A stretch of DNA of 64,000 nucleotides. Source: Clarkia xantiana subsp. parviflora. Taxonomy: Eukaryota > Streptophyta > Magnoliopsida > Myrtales > Onagraceae. The DNA lies in assembly GCA_036873135.1 (NCBI GenBank), contig JAPTYO010000003.1, positions 32,058,763 to 32,122,762 on the forward strand. Reading direction: 5' to 3'. Position 1 is the first letter of the stretch; each line of letters opens with the position of its first letter. The notes below the pieces were generated by a model that had not been told where the DNA came from, searched no databases, and was given only the letters and a program-made list of their open reading frames with translations. Shown in pieces: positions 11,766 to 23,470 of the stretch. The translations under genes and the position numbers were made by a program.

Positions 11766-12878
11766 TTACTACTTGAAAACTTCAACAATTAACCTATGTT
11801 TGGTTTACTAAGGTTTTGATGAAATGGTGAGATATGACATGACACCAACAAATGCCATAAATGTCAAGGAGCTACACATGATGCATATCTGAGAGCATCT
11901 GCACCTCCCCTTCTGATGATCCCAACTTACTTTTGCAAGAACAAGAAACCCTAGCTAGGCTTTATTGAGGTCCATTGTTCATTACTCCTTTGGTAGAGAG
12001 AGAGAGAAGGGAAAATGCATATGACATATGCTTCAAATAGTGAAGGGTCTGTATTTTTCTGATATTTACTTAAATGGCAACAGTTGCAGGAGAATAGAGT
12101 TAATAGGACCATCTCATGGGTATATATACTTTAGGTCATGATCATGATGGATTACTCAACACACCATCTAACTTATAATCTTCATTTCATTGTAATGATT
12201 TCTAAACTGAACCAAACAAAACTTAAGAATGATCAAGTAGTTTTCTTGGCTTTTGGTGAAATCAAGGGTTAATTAATAACCCATTTGGTTAATTTATGTT
12301 TGCATCCTATGCCATTTTGGTTGTATTTTATGTTATAAAGAACGGTTACTTACGTTTCAAAATGATGCTAAATGGTTATTATGTTAACTTTCCGTCTAAT
12401 TTTTATTGATAGTGTCACACAAAATGATACAGAGACAAACAAAAAAAAAAAATTAATCATACATGTGTGTGTTTTCATATTCTTCATCAAGTTCATTTTA
12501 TTCAAAATCGAACCTAGTAGGACTGACGTTGTTGAAAATTTTAAAATGTTTTAACAACTTGATAAAGATCATGAAAAACATAAGTAAATATCAGAAAGTG
12601 TAATATTGACAAGCATAAATAATTAAATAGGTAATTAACCCTATAACTAATTGGCAAGAAATATTTCTTTTCTTTTGGCCATGGATATATATGAGGGTTA
12701 CAATATGTAGTATAGAATATAGATTAATAGAAAAACTTCTATTTGGTTCTTCCTTAAAAAGTGTCATGTGCGCACAATATTCAGACACATTCGTATATTG
12801 ATTTTGAAAATAAAACAGTTATGTTGTAGAACGTAGTTTATTTAATTACTTATTTTTTATGCCTCGATGATTATAAAG
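11766..12878. other. Intergenic sequence without a supported gene
   Basis: Includes an agagagagaga tract near 11996-12006. The small open frames at 12372-12554 and 12591-12788 show no domain and have the composition of the surrounding AT-rich DNA. Confidence 0.45.
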
Positions 12879-12960
12879 CGTGGACCGCAGGATTCGAACA
12901 TACGCGGGCAAAGCCCACATGATTTCTAGTCATGCCCGATAACCACTCCGGCAAGTCCAC
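12879..12960 (-). tRNA. tRNA-Ser (AGA), possibly degenerate
   Basis: Read on the minus strand, the 82-nt sequence folds as a class II tRNA. The acceptor stem is GTGGACT paired with GGTCCAC plus discriminator G. The anticodon stem CATGA/TCATG is perfect around loop CTAGAAA, which gives anticodon AGA, and a long variable arm forms from GGGC/GCCC. The T-loop TTCGAAT is intact. Weak points are one mismatch and one wobble pair in the T-stem (GTATG against CCTGC) and no T-run close downstream for Pol III termination. It may be a nuclear gene or a recent pseudogene. Confidence 0.7.
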
Positions 12961-13699
12961 TTGATTGTTATACTTATTATAGATTATTTAATGACGTGAA
13001 AGTTAATGTATATTATCCTCGTTAATTTTGGTGCGTTTTAAAGTTTAAAATTACGCTTTTTATCACTAGGTAATTAAAATTTCAACAGCGTACACCAAGA
13101 AATTCCAGAATTCATTTTAAAGCTTTTAATTAACCGATTTTACCGCATTTCATTTTTTAAACTTAATAAAAACATAATTAAAATTCCTTAGTTTATAAAG
13201 TCAATAAAACAAAACTTTTAAATAAACTTAATTGAGATAGACATGGAATTATGTCAAAATCTTTTGAGTGATCTTTTGAGTTGAATTGAATATTGAGATG
13301 GGTACATACACATCAAAATCAAATTGAAAAACAAGACCACTGAGCAAAACCACATGGGGATAAGACAGTGATATTAGAGACCTATTCTGTTCTCCACTTT
13401 CACAGGAGATGTAGTAGATAGATAGTAGACTAGGAGCTACCTTAATAGTATATATGTCCAAAGACATGACATGCTTTTCCTAGGAAAAATCACTAAACTA
13501 CCCACATTTTGGAACTCAAACACAAAAATAAGGGAAAACGAGTTTCCGAAACCATAATCACTATTAGTGCATCTCCGAAATGCGCCGAAAACATGGCACA
13601 TCTGCCAAATGCGCCACATTTAATACATGGCGCATTTCCCAGATGCGCCACAATTAATTAGCATTAATTACCCGTTTTTCAAATTAATTCACCAAAATA

Positions 13700-13771
13700 C
13701 TGTTGCAACCAAGAATCGAACCCAGGTCATCTAGATAACTGACATGAATACTAACCACTACACTACAATGT
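13700..13771 (-). pseudogene. tRNA-Asp-like segment, left arm, copy 1
   Basis: On the minus strand it reads cattgtagtgtagtggttag...ttgggttcgattcttgg. This matches the plant tRNA-Asp 5' half (box A TAGTATAGTGGTNAG) and T-arm, while the anticodon region has drifted. It is the mirror copy of 14501-14571. Confidence 0.55.
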
Positions 13772-13821
13772 ATTTTGTTGAAAATTTATTAAACTTTTTA
13801 TATTTAAAGTAACGACCAAAA

Positions 13822-13892
13822 TATAGTCACTGAGAATTTAACACAAGTCACCCACACGATAGACAAAAATTCTTACCACTACACTACAATGA
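13822..13892 (-). pseudogene. tRNA-Asp-like segment, left arm, copy 2
   Basis: Minus-strand tcattgtagtgtagtggtaa with an anticodon-arm stretch ending in gggtgac. The T-arm has decayed (ttaaattctca). It is the mirror copy of 14381-14451. Confidence 0.5.
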
Positions 13893-14380
13893 CTTTTGTT
13901 GATAATTAATTAAACTTTGTATATTTATTTGTCTATGTAATTTTATTTAATTTTTTGTGTTAATATATTGTTTAGTTACCTACGTTTGCACCATGTGACC
14001 GAATGATTACTTTTTTGAAGTGATTAATGGTTACATATATTTCAGAATATGACAGAATCGTTTAAACTTATTTTATTTAATAATTTATATTTAATCAAAT
14101 GTGATTGAATTTTACAAAATAACTAAACATAGGTAAGGGTTGAATTTTACTAAAATCGTTATTTAACTAAAATTCAATCACATTTTATTAAATATAAATT
14201 ATTAAATAAAATAAGTTTAAATGATTCTGTCATATTCTGGAATGTATGTAACCATTAATCACTTCAAAAAAGTAATCATTCGGTCAAATGGTGCAAACGT
14301 AAGTAACTAAACAATCTATTAACAAAAAAAAATTACATAGACAAATAAATATACAAAGTTTAATTAATTCTCAACAAAAG

Positions 14381-14451
14381 TCATTGTAGTGTAGTGGTAA
14401 GAATTTTTGCCTATCATGCGGGTGACTTCTGTTAAATTCTCAGTAACGATA
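14381..14451 (+). pseudogene. tRNA-Asp-like segment, right arm, copy 2
   Basis: tcattgtagtgtagtggtaa is followed by an anticodon stem-like tgcctatcatgcgggtgac, which keeps the GCC...GGGTGAC pattern of plant tRNA-Asp. The T-loop is mutated to ttaaatt, so it is not a functional gene. Confidence 0.55.
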
Positions 14452-14500
14452 TTTTGGTCGTTACTTTAAATATAAAAAGTTTAATAAATTTTCAATAAAA

Positions 14501-14571
14501 TACATTGTAGTGTAGTGGTTAGTATTCATGTCAGTTACCTAGATGACTTGGGTTCGATTCTTGGTTGCAGT
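14501..14571 (+). pseudogene. tRNA-Asp-like segment, right arm, copy 1
   Basis: acattgtagtgtagtggtta with a well-kept T-arm (cttgggttcgattcttgg). The anticodon stem is disrupted (tgtcagttacctagatgac). Confidence 0.55.
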
Positions 14572-14894
14572 AGTATTTTAGTGAATTAATTTAAAAAAAC
14601 GGGTAATTAATGCTAATTAATTGTGGCGCATCTGGGAAATGCGCCATGTATTAAACGTGTCGCATTTGGCAGATGTGCCATGTTTTCAGCGCATTTCAGA
14701 GATGCGCTAGTAGTAATTATGGTTCCGGAAACTCGTTTTCCCTTGTTTTTGTATTTGAGTTCCAAAATGTGGGTAGTTTAGTGATTTTTCCCTTTTCCTA
14801 TGTCCCCAACATATCTAAACATGTGAGTCTCTCTAATGGAAACCCATCAAACTTATTTTCAAAAGTGGTAACTCAACCTAATAACATGTAATAT

Positions 14895-15270
14895 ATATGG
14901 TGAGCGGTGATTTAATTGTTAAAAACGTTTACTCTCATGTGATTTGTTGTTTCAGGTTCGAAACCGTTACAGAGTTATATCGCAATGACCTAATTAAAAT
15001 ATCTAATCTCTTAACTCACATATCGTTTCAAGCATAAGATGATACATGTAGAAATGAACTTAACGACTTATAATATGTTGCTGGTGGAGCTTCATTGACA
15101 AGCCTGAATTGGACTTAACGAGTGTATCTGTACTATACTATTGGTGGAGTTACGACGCTACGTTGATGGATCCAATGCATGCGTTGATTGTTCACTAAGC
15201 TTGATCAGAAGTATCCCAAATCATAAGCAAGAGAGCTCAAACATTACATAGTGAGATGAATCTCGAATCG
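14895..15270 (+). repeat. SINE-like repeat, family A
   Basis: Begins with an A-box-like ggtgatttaattgttaaaaacg, has a B-box-like caggttcgaaaccgtt about 50 bp on, and ends with cattacatagtgagatgaatctcg. The same order is seen at 53605 and 55027. Confidence 0.45.
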
Positions 15271-15654
15271 TCATTACTTAACTTTTTTTTTTGGCAAAAC
15301 AACCGATAAATGTTTAAAAATATAACCTCTTGCCATTCAAATTAACTAAATATTTATTTTCAAATTTAGAAATTAAGCCTACAATAACTTTTACTATTGT
15401 TGCATTTGTGTCCCAGAACAATGAAGGCCCACCCAGTACAACAACAAAAAGAGGTTTAAAAAGTAAACACAATTTTTTTTCGTAAAAAGAGACGATATTT
15501 GATAAAATTAAACTGCAAATACAAACACACAGAGTAAAACACATGAATTGAGCCGAAAATTTGGCCGGTCGGGATAGGTAGACACTAGAGAGGTGGCTAA
15601 CATCGTGTATATATATGATAAAAAACCATACCTAGAAGGTAAAAATAAAATTCT

Positions 15655-16018
15655 TTGGATCCTAAAAATAGTATTTAACTATAAGTTGTGCTAAATTTAA
15701 AATGTTGATATTGTATCTCAACTATTAAATTGATGAATTTACACTTTTTTCAGTTAAAATTTACAAAACAAAGTTATGGGTTTTAAAGATCAAATAATTC
15801 TAAATAACTAAAAACAACAAATCTGATATTTAAAAAAATGAAAAATAATATATTTTTACTACTTAAATACTGATTTTAATACCAAAATCAGCCAAAAAAG
15901 TGAAAATCAACGATTTGATAGTCGAAACACCTATATTAACATTTTAATTCTAGAACAACGATTAAGTACAATATGAAGTATAATCAGGACTCTTTTTAGG
16001 TTCTTAACCAGAACCCTT
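15655..16018. mobile_element. Foldback MITE downstream of PEX5
   Basis: The left part (cctaaaaatag...aaatttaaaatgttgatatt) is the inverse of the right part (attaacattttaattc...ctctttttaggttcttaac). It is a diverged member of the family found in PEX5 introns 1 and 10. Confidence 0.5.
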
Positions 16019-16293
16019 GATTGACCTAAAGTACAACATTATAAACCATTTATGAAATTAACATTGCCAGTATAAACATCATTCAAAGGGATTCACAGCT
16101 TCTTCACATTTATTCTCTATACCCCCAATTTCCAACCCTATATCCATGCATTTGATTGTAACAACAATTAACCTAACAATGCCCGACCCGGCTTCCTGCT
16201 GCGTTCCAGAACCATTTCGATTTCCTCGTCCGTAAAAACGGGCAGAAATTTACCCAGCTCCGTGTTCTTTGAGATCGAAGTAATTTAGCTTAG

Positions 16294-19200
16294 TTATAGA
16301 GGGAACTCCTTCTGCAGAACATCTATATTCCGGGAATCGCAAGCCTCGAACATGTCGTTCCTCGAAGCAATGCTGAATACGGTGCAGATCGAATTAGGGT
16401 TTTGGAGTCGTAAGGTAAAGAATCATCGTCGATGAATGTAATAATATACCTTAGAGAAATTCGCAAGTATTGCCACGCGTTATCCGCCTTAGGGTTCATG
16501 GCGAGCGCTCGGACATAGTAACGGATTGAATCTTCGTACATTCCCTGCATTTTGGTTAAAAAGAAGGGTTAAGAACTTAATCACAACTCCAAGTTTGCAC
16601 CATGTTATTTTTAGGTATACCAGTTTTAAATTGTTGCTAATAGGTTTCGTTTTCGTAACTTTTCTATCCGTTTTTTTCTGTTAAATTTTGGCTCCATTTA
16701 ACTTGATTGGCATAAATATACATGAATTGAAGAAAACTAATACCAAAATCCGTCAAATTTAACAAAAGAACGGACGGAAAACAGAAAAACAACGTAAACG
16801 AAACCTGAGATACCTAAAAGAAACATGGTGCAAAGCTGGGACACCTAAATGCAACAATTTAAGCCTAAGACACCTAAAGGCAACATAGTACAAACATATA
16901 CTACGAACTTCTTCCACATAATTGCACAAAGATTGTAAAAACCCAGAAAATTACCTGATTTGCATAACTAATACCCATATTGGCCCATGCACGGACATAG
17001 TTCGGCTTCAAATCCAACGCCTACGGCCAGATGCGCATGTTTAGCTTGAAAAATCACATAAAAATGCAAGCTTGACGAAAAGATTTCATTTTTTTTTTTT
17101 CAAAATAAATTCCGACTCACCCGCTGATAAGCTAATATTGCTTCAGCACTCTGAACGCTATTGGCTTGTGTAGCACCGAGCTTGTTCCATAGCGAGTAAT
17201 CACTTGGTTTAAGCTTCAACGCCATTTGGAAAGCCGATATGGCTTTATCGTACTCTCGAGACAGATTATAGAGCACTCCAAGGACTACGTGCACATCGGC
17301 ATCTTCAGGGGACATCTGAGCAGCGTCCTTGAATAATCCTGCCACCTGTGAATAATAATACGGTATTGATTTAGGGTTTAGGGTTTAGGGCTAGAATAGC
17401 CTCAAACCCAGAAAATTATGGTAATGAAACTTACATCGGCGTGATACAGTGATTCGGGCACATTGGGAGAGGTGATGGATTTGTATTTGGGATGATTGTG
17501 TAGCCACCCGTATAAATATCGTAGTGCAGCAGCTTGCTCCAACTCTGCAATTCAAAGAAGTAGAATAGTGTTTTGATTTACGGATCGGTTTGGAGAAATT
17601 GCAGACCGAACTTACACAAAGTAGCAATACTCTAGATCCTTCTAACTTGCTGTTAACATTCAGCCAGTAAATTGTAAATTTTTTCAAAGTTTAAATAGCA
17701 AATTTACACAACTTTCAGCTAGAAATTTGTGTAAAGAACAACAAAACAACAAATTTAAGATCAACAAGACAACAAACCGCATGTAAATTAGCAGTAGATT
17801 AAGTATGTCTCCATTTAACAGTAAATTAGCAGAGCTGGCATATTGCAACTCTATATATGTTCAACTAGTAGTTTGTCAACGTAAAAATTCAGCTAGCAAT
17901 ATATCTAAAAAAAATCAGATAGCAAACTGTCCATACTCCATACCACGGAAGCTCAGTTAGCAAGTTTCTATTTAACCCATAAAGTAATGCAAATAAATCC
18001 TAAAATTTAGGGTTAAAAATCTAGTCCAAACTTTAGGCAATGTTGCTAACCGTTGTACCAGATTTAAAATGTTAATATTCAGTGTCCCAACTATCAGATT
18101 TGTTGTTTTCCACTTTTTTCGACTGGTTTTGGCGTTAAAATTGGTGTTTTAAGCAACAAAACATGTTGTTTTCCACTTTTTCGAAGTATCAGATTTGTTA
18201 TTCATGGTTTAGGCTTATTTGATGCTTAAAAAACTTGTTTTGTTTTGTCAAATTTAAGAGAAAAATGTGAAAATTAACAAATCTGATAGTTGGAACACTG
18301 AATATCAACATTTTAAGTAAAGATTAGAAACATGACTATTAGTTAGGACTGTTTTTAGGCTCGTAACCCTAAAATTTATTATGGAAATCTCGTCACTAAC
18401 CATTCGTATGACTCACACCAAGTGCTAGTAACACCTCCAAATTAGCTGGATCAGCTTCCTGTGCTCGCATCATGGAAGCAATTGCCTGAAACAGAAAGAC
18501 CCGGCTCAATAAATTTTATAATAAAACCCGATACCGTATTAGCCACTCCAATGTTTCAGAGAGCCTAATTAGAAAGAATCAAGAGTTGAGTGATAAAAAC
18601 CTGTTGATCATCATCATTTTCAGCATGAGCTATCCCGAGCAACTGCCAACCTTCAGAATTTTCAGGATTCTTTAGTACTTCGGCCTCTAAAGCAAGGACT
18701 GCTTCACTGAGAAGACCTTTTCTGAATAGCTCCTGTCCTTCTTTTAAGGGATCAGGGTGACCAACATAAGGATTCATATCCGAGAATACATATACTCCAC
18801 TTGAAGCCCCCTCTTTCACAGCTCTTTGTTCATTCAAGAACCTAACCCCAAGTAGCCATCAAAACAGAAATTCAATCAAAATATTATTTTTAGAAAGAAA
18901 AAAAAAAAAGAATTTACCAAACAGATAATAAACGAGCCGGATTTTTGTCTTGGCAGAGACTAGAGAGGCACAATGTATTGTGCTGGTGCACCCAGATAAA
19001 TCTTCCGTCTATCTCTCTCCCCCAAAACAGAGAAATTATTCAATACATCAGAGACAACACGTGGCTCTGATGTGGTACACCATCAACCAATCAATGTGTG
19101 ACCCATGGCATAAATTAACTGACACATGCACACATGTCAACTAGTGATTGGTTGATGGTGCCACATCAGAGTCACGTGTTGGCTCTGATGTATTGAATTA

Positions 19201-22200
19201 TTTCTCACCAAAACAATGTCTTGGCAAAAATCCGGGAGGCACCCTGAGCTGATATGAGCCAATGGTTATGCCAAATCAGCACTTGAGGCGCACCAACTCA
19301 GAAAAAAAAAACACCTCAGTCTATCTCTCTCTCTCCAGACAAAAAACCGGATCGTAATCAAGCAGATGGATTTTTTTCATTGAAAAGAAAAAAATGATTA
19401 TGAATGTTAAGTTGACATACTCATCGTATGCATTTGCCCAATTATCAGAAGTATCTGCAAAAGCACCCTCACCCACTTGCCGACCAAATTCATCTGCCCA
19501 GTCATCGACATGCAAGTTAGAGAATTCATTAACCCACTGGTCATTTGTAGTTCCCTGCAGCTCTCTTCCAGCAGCAAACTCCTTAGCCCAATTATCAGGT
19601 CCGTGATTAATCTAAAAACAATAAAGAGAAGTTAAATTCTATGAAATATGGTGTTATAGGTCTGGATAACCCTAACTAACCTAAGAACTAGATGATTAAA
19701 ATAACTTAAATTATCTGTTTGTCGTTTTATTCAATAACACGTCCCTTAAATAGGACTGAACTAGTACAATTTAAGAAGATAAAATATTCTAGCAGATAAC
19801 AATATGAAATAAAATATTCAACTCTATCACTTAATTATAGATATAATATATTCTAGCTTATCTAATATGTATCCTAAACTATTATGGATATATTTATCCA
19901 AAACATATGGCTACAACTTAGATAGAGATCATGGCTTACATATTCATTAGCCCAAGAAGGACCTGCATTGTATTGCTGCTGAAATTCTGAGGTCCAGTCT
20001 GCTGCTGCAGGCTTTACTTGATTATCATCAATGATAAGTTCGCCCTGGCTCATCTTTGATACAAATTGAAGAAATCTCGAGTTCTGTATTTCCAAGAAAT
20101 CGTTATGTGGTGAGATTATGAACATCAATGTGGAAGTACATACTGAATAACGAAATTAACATAAATGATCTCTGCAAAGGCAATAAATAAAATCACACAT
20201 ATATACGTCCCTAGCAATAAATAAATCTCCTTGAAATCATTGGCATGAAGGCTAAAGATGGGAAAAATCGCATTTTGGGTATAAATTACAAGAAATATGA
20301 AGTCAGAATACCTGAAATTTGGGATCTTGATTTTGAGCTAAGGTGTTAGCAAGCATGCGACTTTGCTCCATTCCGTAAGTTGGAATCATTGTACCCCTCA
20401 TTTGGCCAACAGACATCAACTGTGATTGTTCCTGTAACCAAAACATTAAAACAAACACAAATATTACTAGAAAACCAAAATACCTCATTCGAAATTGTAA
20501 GTAAATCCCAATATGTTTGAGTTAAGGATTATTCATCATTCCACCACCAAATTAACCCGGAAAAAAAAACATAAACTACTGTAGTTAAGGAAAATAGTGT
20601 TCTTGCCTGTTCAAATTCAGATGCCCATCCATTAGCACCATGCTGTTGCTCAAAAGAGTGAGCCCAAGCATTAGGGTTACCAGGAGCAACCCCATGTTGG
20701 CCACTAAATTCAGTTGCCCACCCATCAGCAACATGAGGCCCGGGTTGTTGCATTCCTTGAGACTCATTCCAGTAACCCTCCAACTCCCGGAATCTACCGG
20801 GTAGAGGACCCTTTGCCCGAACATCACCTCCATCTATATCTAGGGAATGTAATAGTGAATTCACCTAGAAAAGGTAAACCCAAAACTGCGACTCAGTATA
20901 TAAACCCTACACTTAATGTTCATCTTGACTAAAAAATATGGAAACTTTTAGGGTTAAAGGGCAACATGAACATTAAGTGTACGGTTTTAAAGTTGCAAAC
21001 GTATTGCACCAAAAGTCTAAAAAAAAGATGTTGCCCCAAAAGAAACTTGGTCAAACATCTTGTACCAAAAGACCCTTTAACCCAAATTTTTATTCAAACT
21101 TACAGATTTTAGAAAACACAACATAATTTACGGAAGCAAAATCCGATACCAACTAATGAATAACAAAGCGCACCTGAGCATTGATGAAATCTTCACTCTT
21201 ATCAGCAAAAAAATGTCGTGCCATTATAGTACTACGATCGCGTATGCATTGCTTGTCACCCTCAGACAACCCCAAAGCTGGAAGTTGGGTAGGACGGAAA
21301 GGCATTCCGCCACGACTGCTGTCAACAAAGGAGTGGAGAACCCCTGATAGCACCCTCTGGGGTGGCCCTTCCAGTAGTAAGGATACAAAAGGTTAGAAAT
21401 GGAACTCGGCATCTCTCTCAAATAATATACAATAGCGTGTCGTTAAATGACACGCCAATTAGAAAAGGACGCTACTTTGGACCTCAACCGTTTCATATTG
21501 GTGTTTCATTTCACTGATATTAAGGATATTTGATAGCATAGTTATCTTTTTCATTAGAACGATACCATACTACCATACTGATAATTCCAATTTGTCAATC
21601 ACGATCTCTAGATATAACCAAATCTATAAGCAAATCACATTAAACATGAAAATGGGTAAAGATAATTGCATCGGCTTTTTTTTTTTAATTTTCAAAGATA
21701 AGGATGTTTCCTTACTACATTTCAACTATATCAAGGAGCTTTCAACATAGGAACCGCAAATTGATGCAGATGTATACTATCATTTAGAAGGAGATAAAAG
21801 TTACCATCCAAAGTGGGTTGAAACTGAGGGCCAATTCTTAAATCATGGCCAAGCTGAGGAATGGGGGCCCTATTATTAACTTCATCCCAGGCATCCACAA
21901 GGTCATTTTGCTGGGCAGAGTGAAAATTCCGGAGAAACTCATTCCCCTGAAATCAAAACATGATAAAATTTAACTCAAAGATTCAACAAAAGCTTTCAAC
22001 CCTCTTTACAGAAGTAAACAGCATATCATTATCACCTGAGCATTGGGTGGCATAAATGCAGATTCAGCCCCTGGCAATGCTCTGAGATGCTCATCTGTCT
22101 GAGGGAAAAACCTGTTATCAGGACCCACGGGTGTTGCGTTCGGTATTTCCTTTAGCCTTTCCTGTTGATAAGAACAGTTAACAAACATATAAGCAGATCA

Positions 22201-23255
22201 AAAGGTGTAAGCATGCAAATCGTAAATATAAGAGACCAATACATCAGAGTTGCCAAGTAAAGACTAGTTCTATTTAAAGATTACACTGTGCTCAATTCTA
22301 GAGACATCGGAAAATCATAAGCATTTGTTTTTAGGGTTATAACCTAAAAACAATCCCAACTATAGTACATGTTGCTAATCGTTGTCACAGATTTAAAATG
22401 TTGATATTCAGTGTACCAACTATCAGATTGGTTGATTTCTACCTTTTTTCTCTTAAAATTGAAAAAACAAATACATGTTTTTAAGCATAAAAAAAACCTA
22501 AATCATGAGCAGCAAATCCGATACTTCAATAAAGTGGAAAACAACATATATTTGTTGCTTAAAACGCAAAAATCAGTCGAAAAAAGTGGAAAACAACAAA
22601 TCTAATAGTTTGGACACCGAATATCAACATTTTAAATTTGGGGCGATTAGCAACATGACCTATAGTTGAGACTGTTTTTAGGTTCTTAACCCTTGTTTTA
22701 AACGTAGAAACACCCTCTAAAATTATACCAATGTTTGCAGTACTAAATAAAACCAGCACTTTATGCTTTGTTTAAAAGAACCCAGTTGATCAAACATAAT
22801 TAAGAGCATAAAGTAATCGACTTTTCAAGAGTTAATCAGAAGATGCTTACCAAAAATACTGTGGTAGACAGAACAGAGAGACACTTAAAATCAAAATTAC
22901 ACCTTCCTAATTCCATTTTAGTTGTAACTGAAATATTTATCGAGATGCAGCTTAATCCACACAGCCTAAGCAAGCAACTATAACTTGCCAAATGCTAGCT
23001 CGTTTTCCAAATTTCACAGTCAATACTAAAGTTTCGTAATTTGATTGCTAGAATACTTGAGCGAAATTAATGGCGGCAATTCAGAGATTAAACAAGAGCA
23101 ATAGCAGTGCGACCAAATTAGAGGAGAAAAAAGACCTGGGTTTTGGAAGAAGAGCCAATAAGAGCGTTGGCAAGAGCTCCCAGAGGATTGGATGAAGAGG
23201 ATGAGCCAGGGACAGCACAGGCGGCTCCGCCGGAGACTAAATCTCTCATCGCCAT
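16294..23255 (-). CDS. PEX5: PEX5, peroxisomal targeting signal 1 (PTS1) receptor, 15 exons
   Basis: Exons (minus strand): 23255-23136, 22161-22036, 21946-21805, 21367-21174, 20864-20607, 20431-20312, 20083-19940, 19611-19421, 18841-18601, 18485-18401, 17544-17435, 17345-17121, 17020-16955, 16544-16450, 16372-16294. They sum to 2196 nt with no frame break and encode 731 aa, near the ~728 aa I recall for Arabidopsis PEX5. The N-terminus has the conserved cysteine (ACAVPG, Cys13) used for receptor recycling. Nine WxxxF/Y motifs lie at about residues 243-430 (WATEF, WAHSF, WASEF, WTSEF, WANEY, WAKEF, WVNEF, WADEF, WANAY); in the family these bind PEX14/PEX13. The TPR domain that holds C-terminal SKL-type signals spans about 450-710, and the protein ends NIDVLQKEFPL. 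It cycles between cytosol and the peroxisomal membrane. Intron 5 has a GC donor (CAG|GCAAGA). Several introns contain foldback MITEs. Confidence 0.95.
16567..16910. mobile_element. Foldback MITE-like sequence in PEX5 intron 13
   Basis: Blocks on the left (gtttgcaccatgttattttt, aaattgttgc, taggtttcgttttcgt, ttctgttaaattt) return inverted on the right (aaatttaacaaaag, acgtaaacgaaacct, gcaacaattt, gcaacatagtacaaac). The intron is only 410 bp, so the element makes up most of it. Confidence 0.5.
17372..17392. repeat. Interstitial telomere-like repeat in PEX5 intron 11
   Basis: Three consecutive copies of the plant telomere unit tttaggg (ending in tttagggc). A shorter run occurs at the 3' end of LAS near 6067-6080. 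Short runs like this are common and are not evidence of a chromosome end. Confidence 0.6.
18008..18370. mobile_element. Foldback MITE in PEX5 intron 10
   Basis: The left terminus agggttaaaaatctag and right terminus ggctcgtaaccct are imperfect inverses. Long inner arms also pair (aaaatgttaatattcagtgt against acactgaatatcaacatttt). Same family as 22332-22693. It makes up over 40% of the 856-bp intron. Confidence 0.6.
19029..19209. mobile_element. Short foldback element in PEX5 intron 8
   Basis: aaattattcaatacatcaga...ccatcaaccaatca on the left is matched by tgattggttgatgg...tctgatgtattgaattattt on the right, arms of about 55-60 bp with a loop of similar size. Outside it, further cgtctatctctctc copies near 19013 and 19320 suggest earlier duplications. 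Confidence 0.6.
20607..20608 (-). other. Non-canonical GC 5' splice site of PEX5 intron 5
   Basis: Exon 5 ends ...GAA CAG at 20607 and the intron begins GCAAGA at 20606. The acceptor is ttacAG at 20433-20432, followed by GAACAATCACAG. Only this junction gives the expected FEQ-EQSQLM reading, and no nearby GT keeps the frame. GC-AG introns are a known minor class spliced by the major spliceosome. Confidence 0.8.
20945..21090. mobile_element. Small foldback element in PEX5 intron 4
   Basis: cttttagggttaaagggcaac on the left is mirrored by ccaaaagaccctttaaccc on the right, with caccaaaagt/ttggtcaaac-type inner pairs. It may be a short deletion derivative. Confidence 0.4.
22332..22693. mobile_element. 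Foldback MITE in PEX5 intron 1
   Basis: Termini agggttataacctaaaaac and gtttttaggttcttaaccct are inverted repeats extending over 100 bp; taaaatgttgatattcagtg pairs with a near-exact inverse (accgaatatcaacatttta). Close relative of 18008-18370. No coding frame. Confidence 0.65.
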
Positions 23256-23470
23256 GATTGATTACTCACTTTTCCAGAAATCAGAACTCTGAAGTTTGTT
23301 CTGATTCCTGGTTTATGCAGGAATTGGTTGTTTTGGCGGGTGTGGAGTAGCAGAAGGAGACGATGGAGTCTGTGTTGTGTGGTCGGAGAACGAGCAAGAA
23401 AGTGTAGAGATGATGATGGTTCTTTCTTTGCTTGCTTGCTCTCAAATCTGAACAAAAACTACGGTGCTCT
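23256..23470 (-). promoter_or_regulatory. PEX5 leader and proximal promoter
   Basis: Upstream of the PEX5 ATG the minus strand is CT-rich, as is usual for a plant 5'UTR. The transcription start cannot be fixed. The minus-strand open frame here (23246-23455) overlaps the leader and is not considered a gene. Confidence 0.4.

Larger units (their letters stand above)
13483..14791. mobile_element. 1.3-kb palindromic MULE-like element carrying tRNA-Asp-like segments
   Basis: The element starts ggaaaaatcactaaac and ends gtttagtgatttttcc. The exact 9-bp direct repeat cttttccta lies outside both ends (13474-13482 and 14792-14800), the signature length of Mutator-like insertions. Almost the whole element is one inverted repeat, with arms of roughly 640 bp meeting near 14130. 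Each arm contains the pieces gcgcatttcccagatgcgcc and gtaattaatgctaatt, and two tRNA-Asp-like segments. No transposase frame is present, so it is non-autonomous. The short open frames at both ends are mirror images of each other and not genes. Confidence 0.75.

Noticed and set aside
21805..21946. Suspected frameshift at the end of PEX5 exon 3
   Set aside because: Careful re-reading gives QFQPTLD followed by G split across the intron, fully in frame with exon 4; there is no frameshift.
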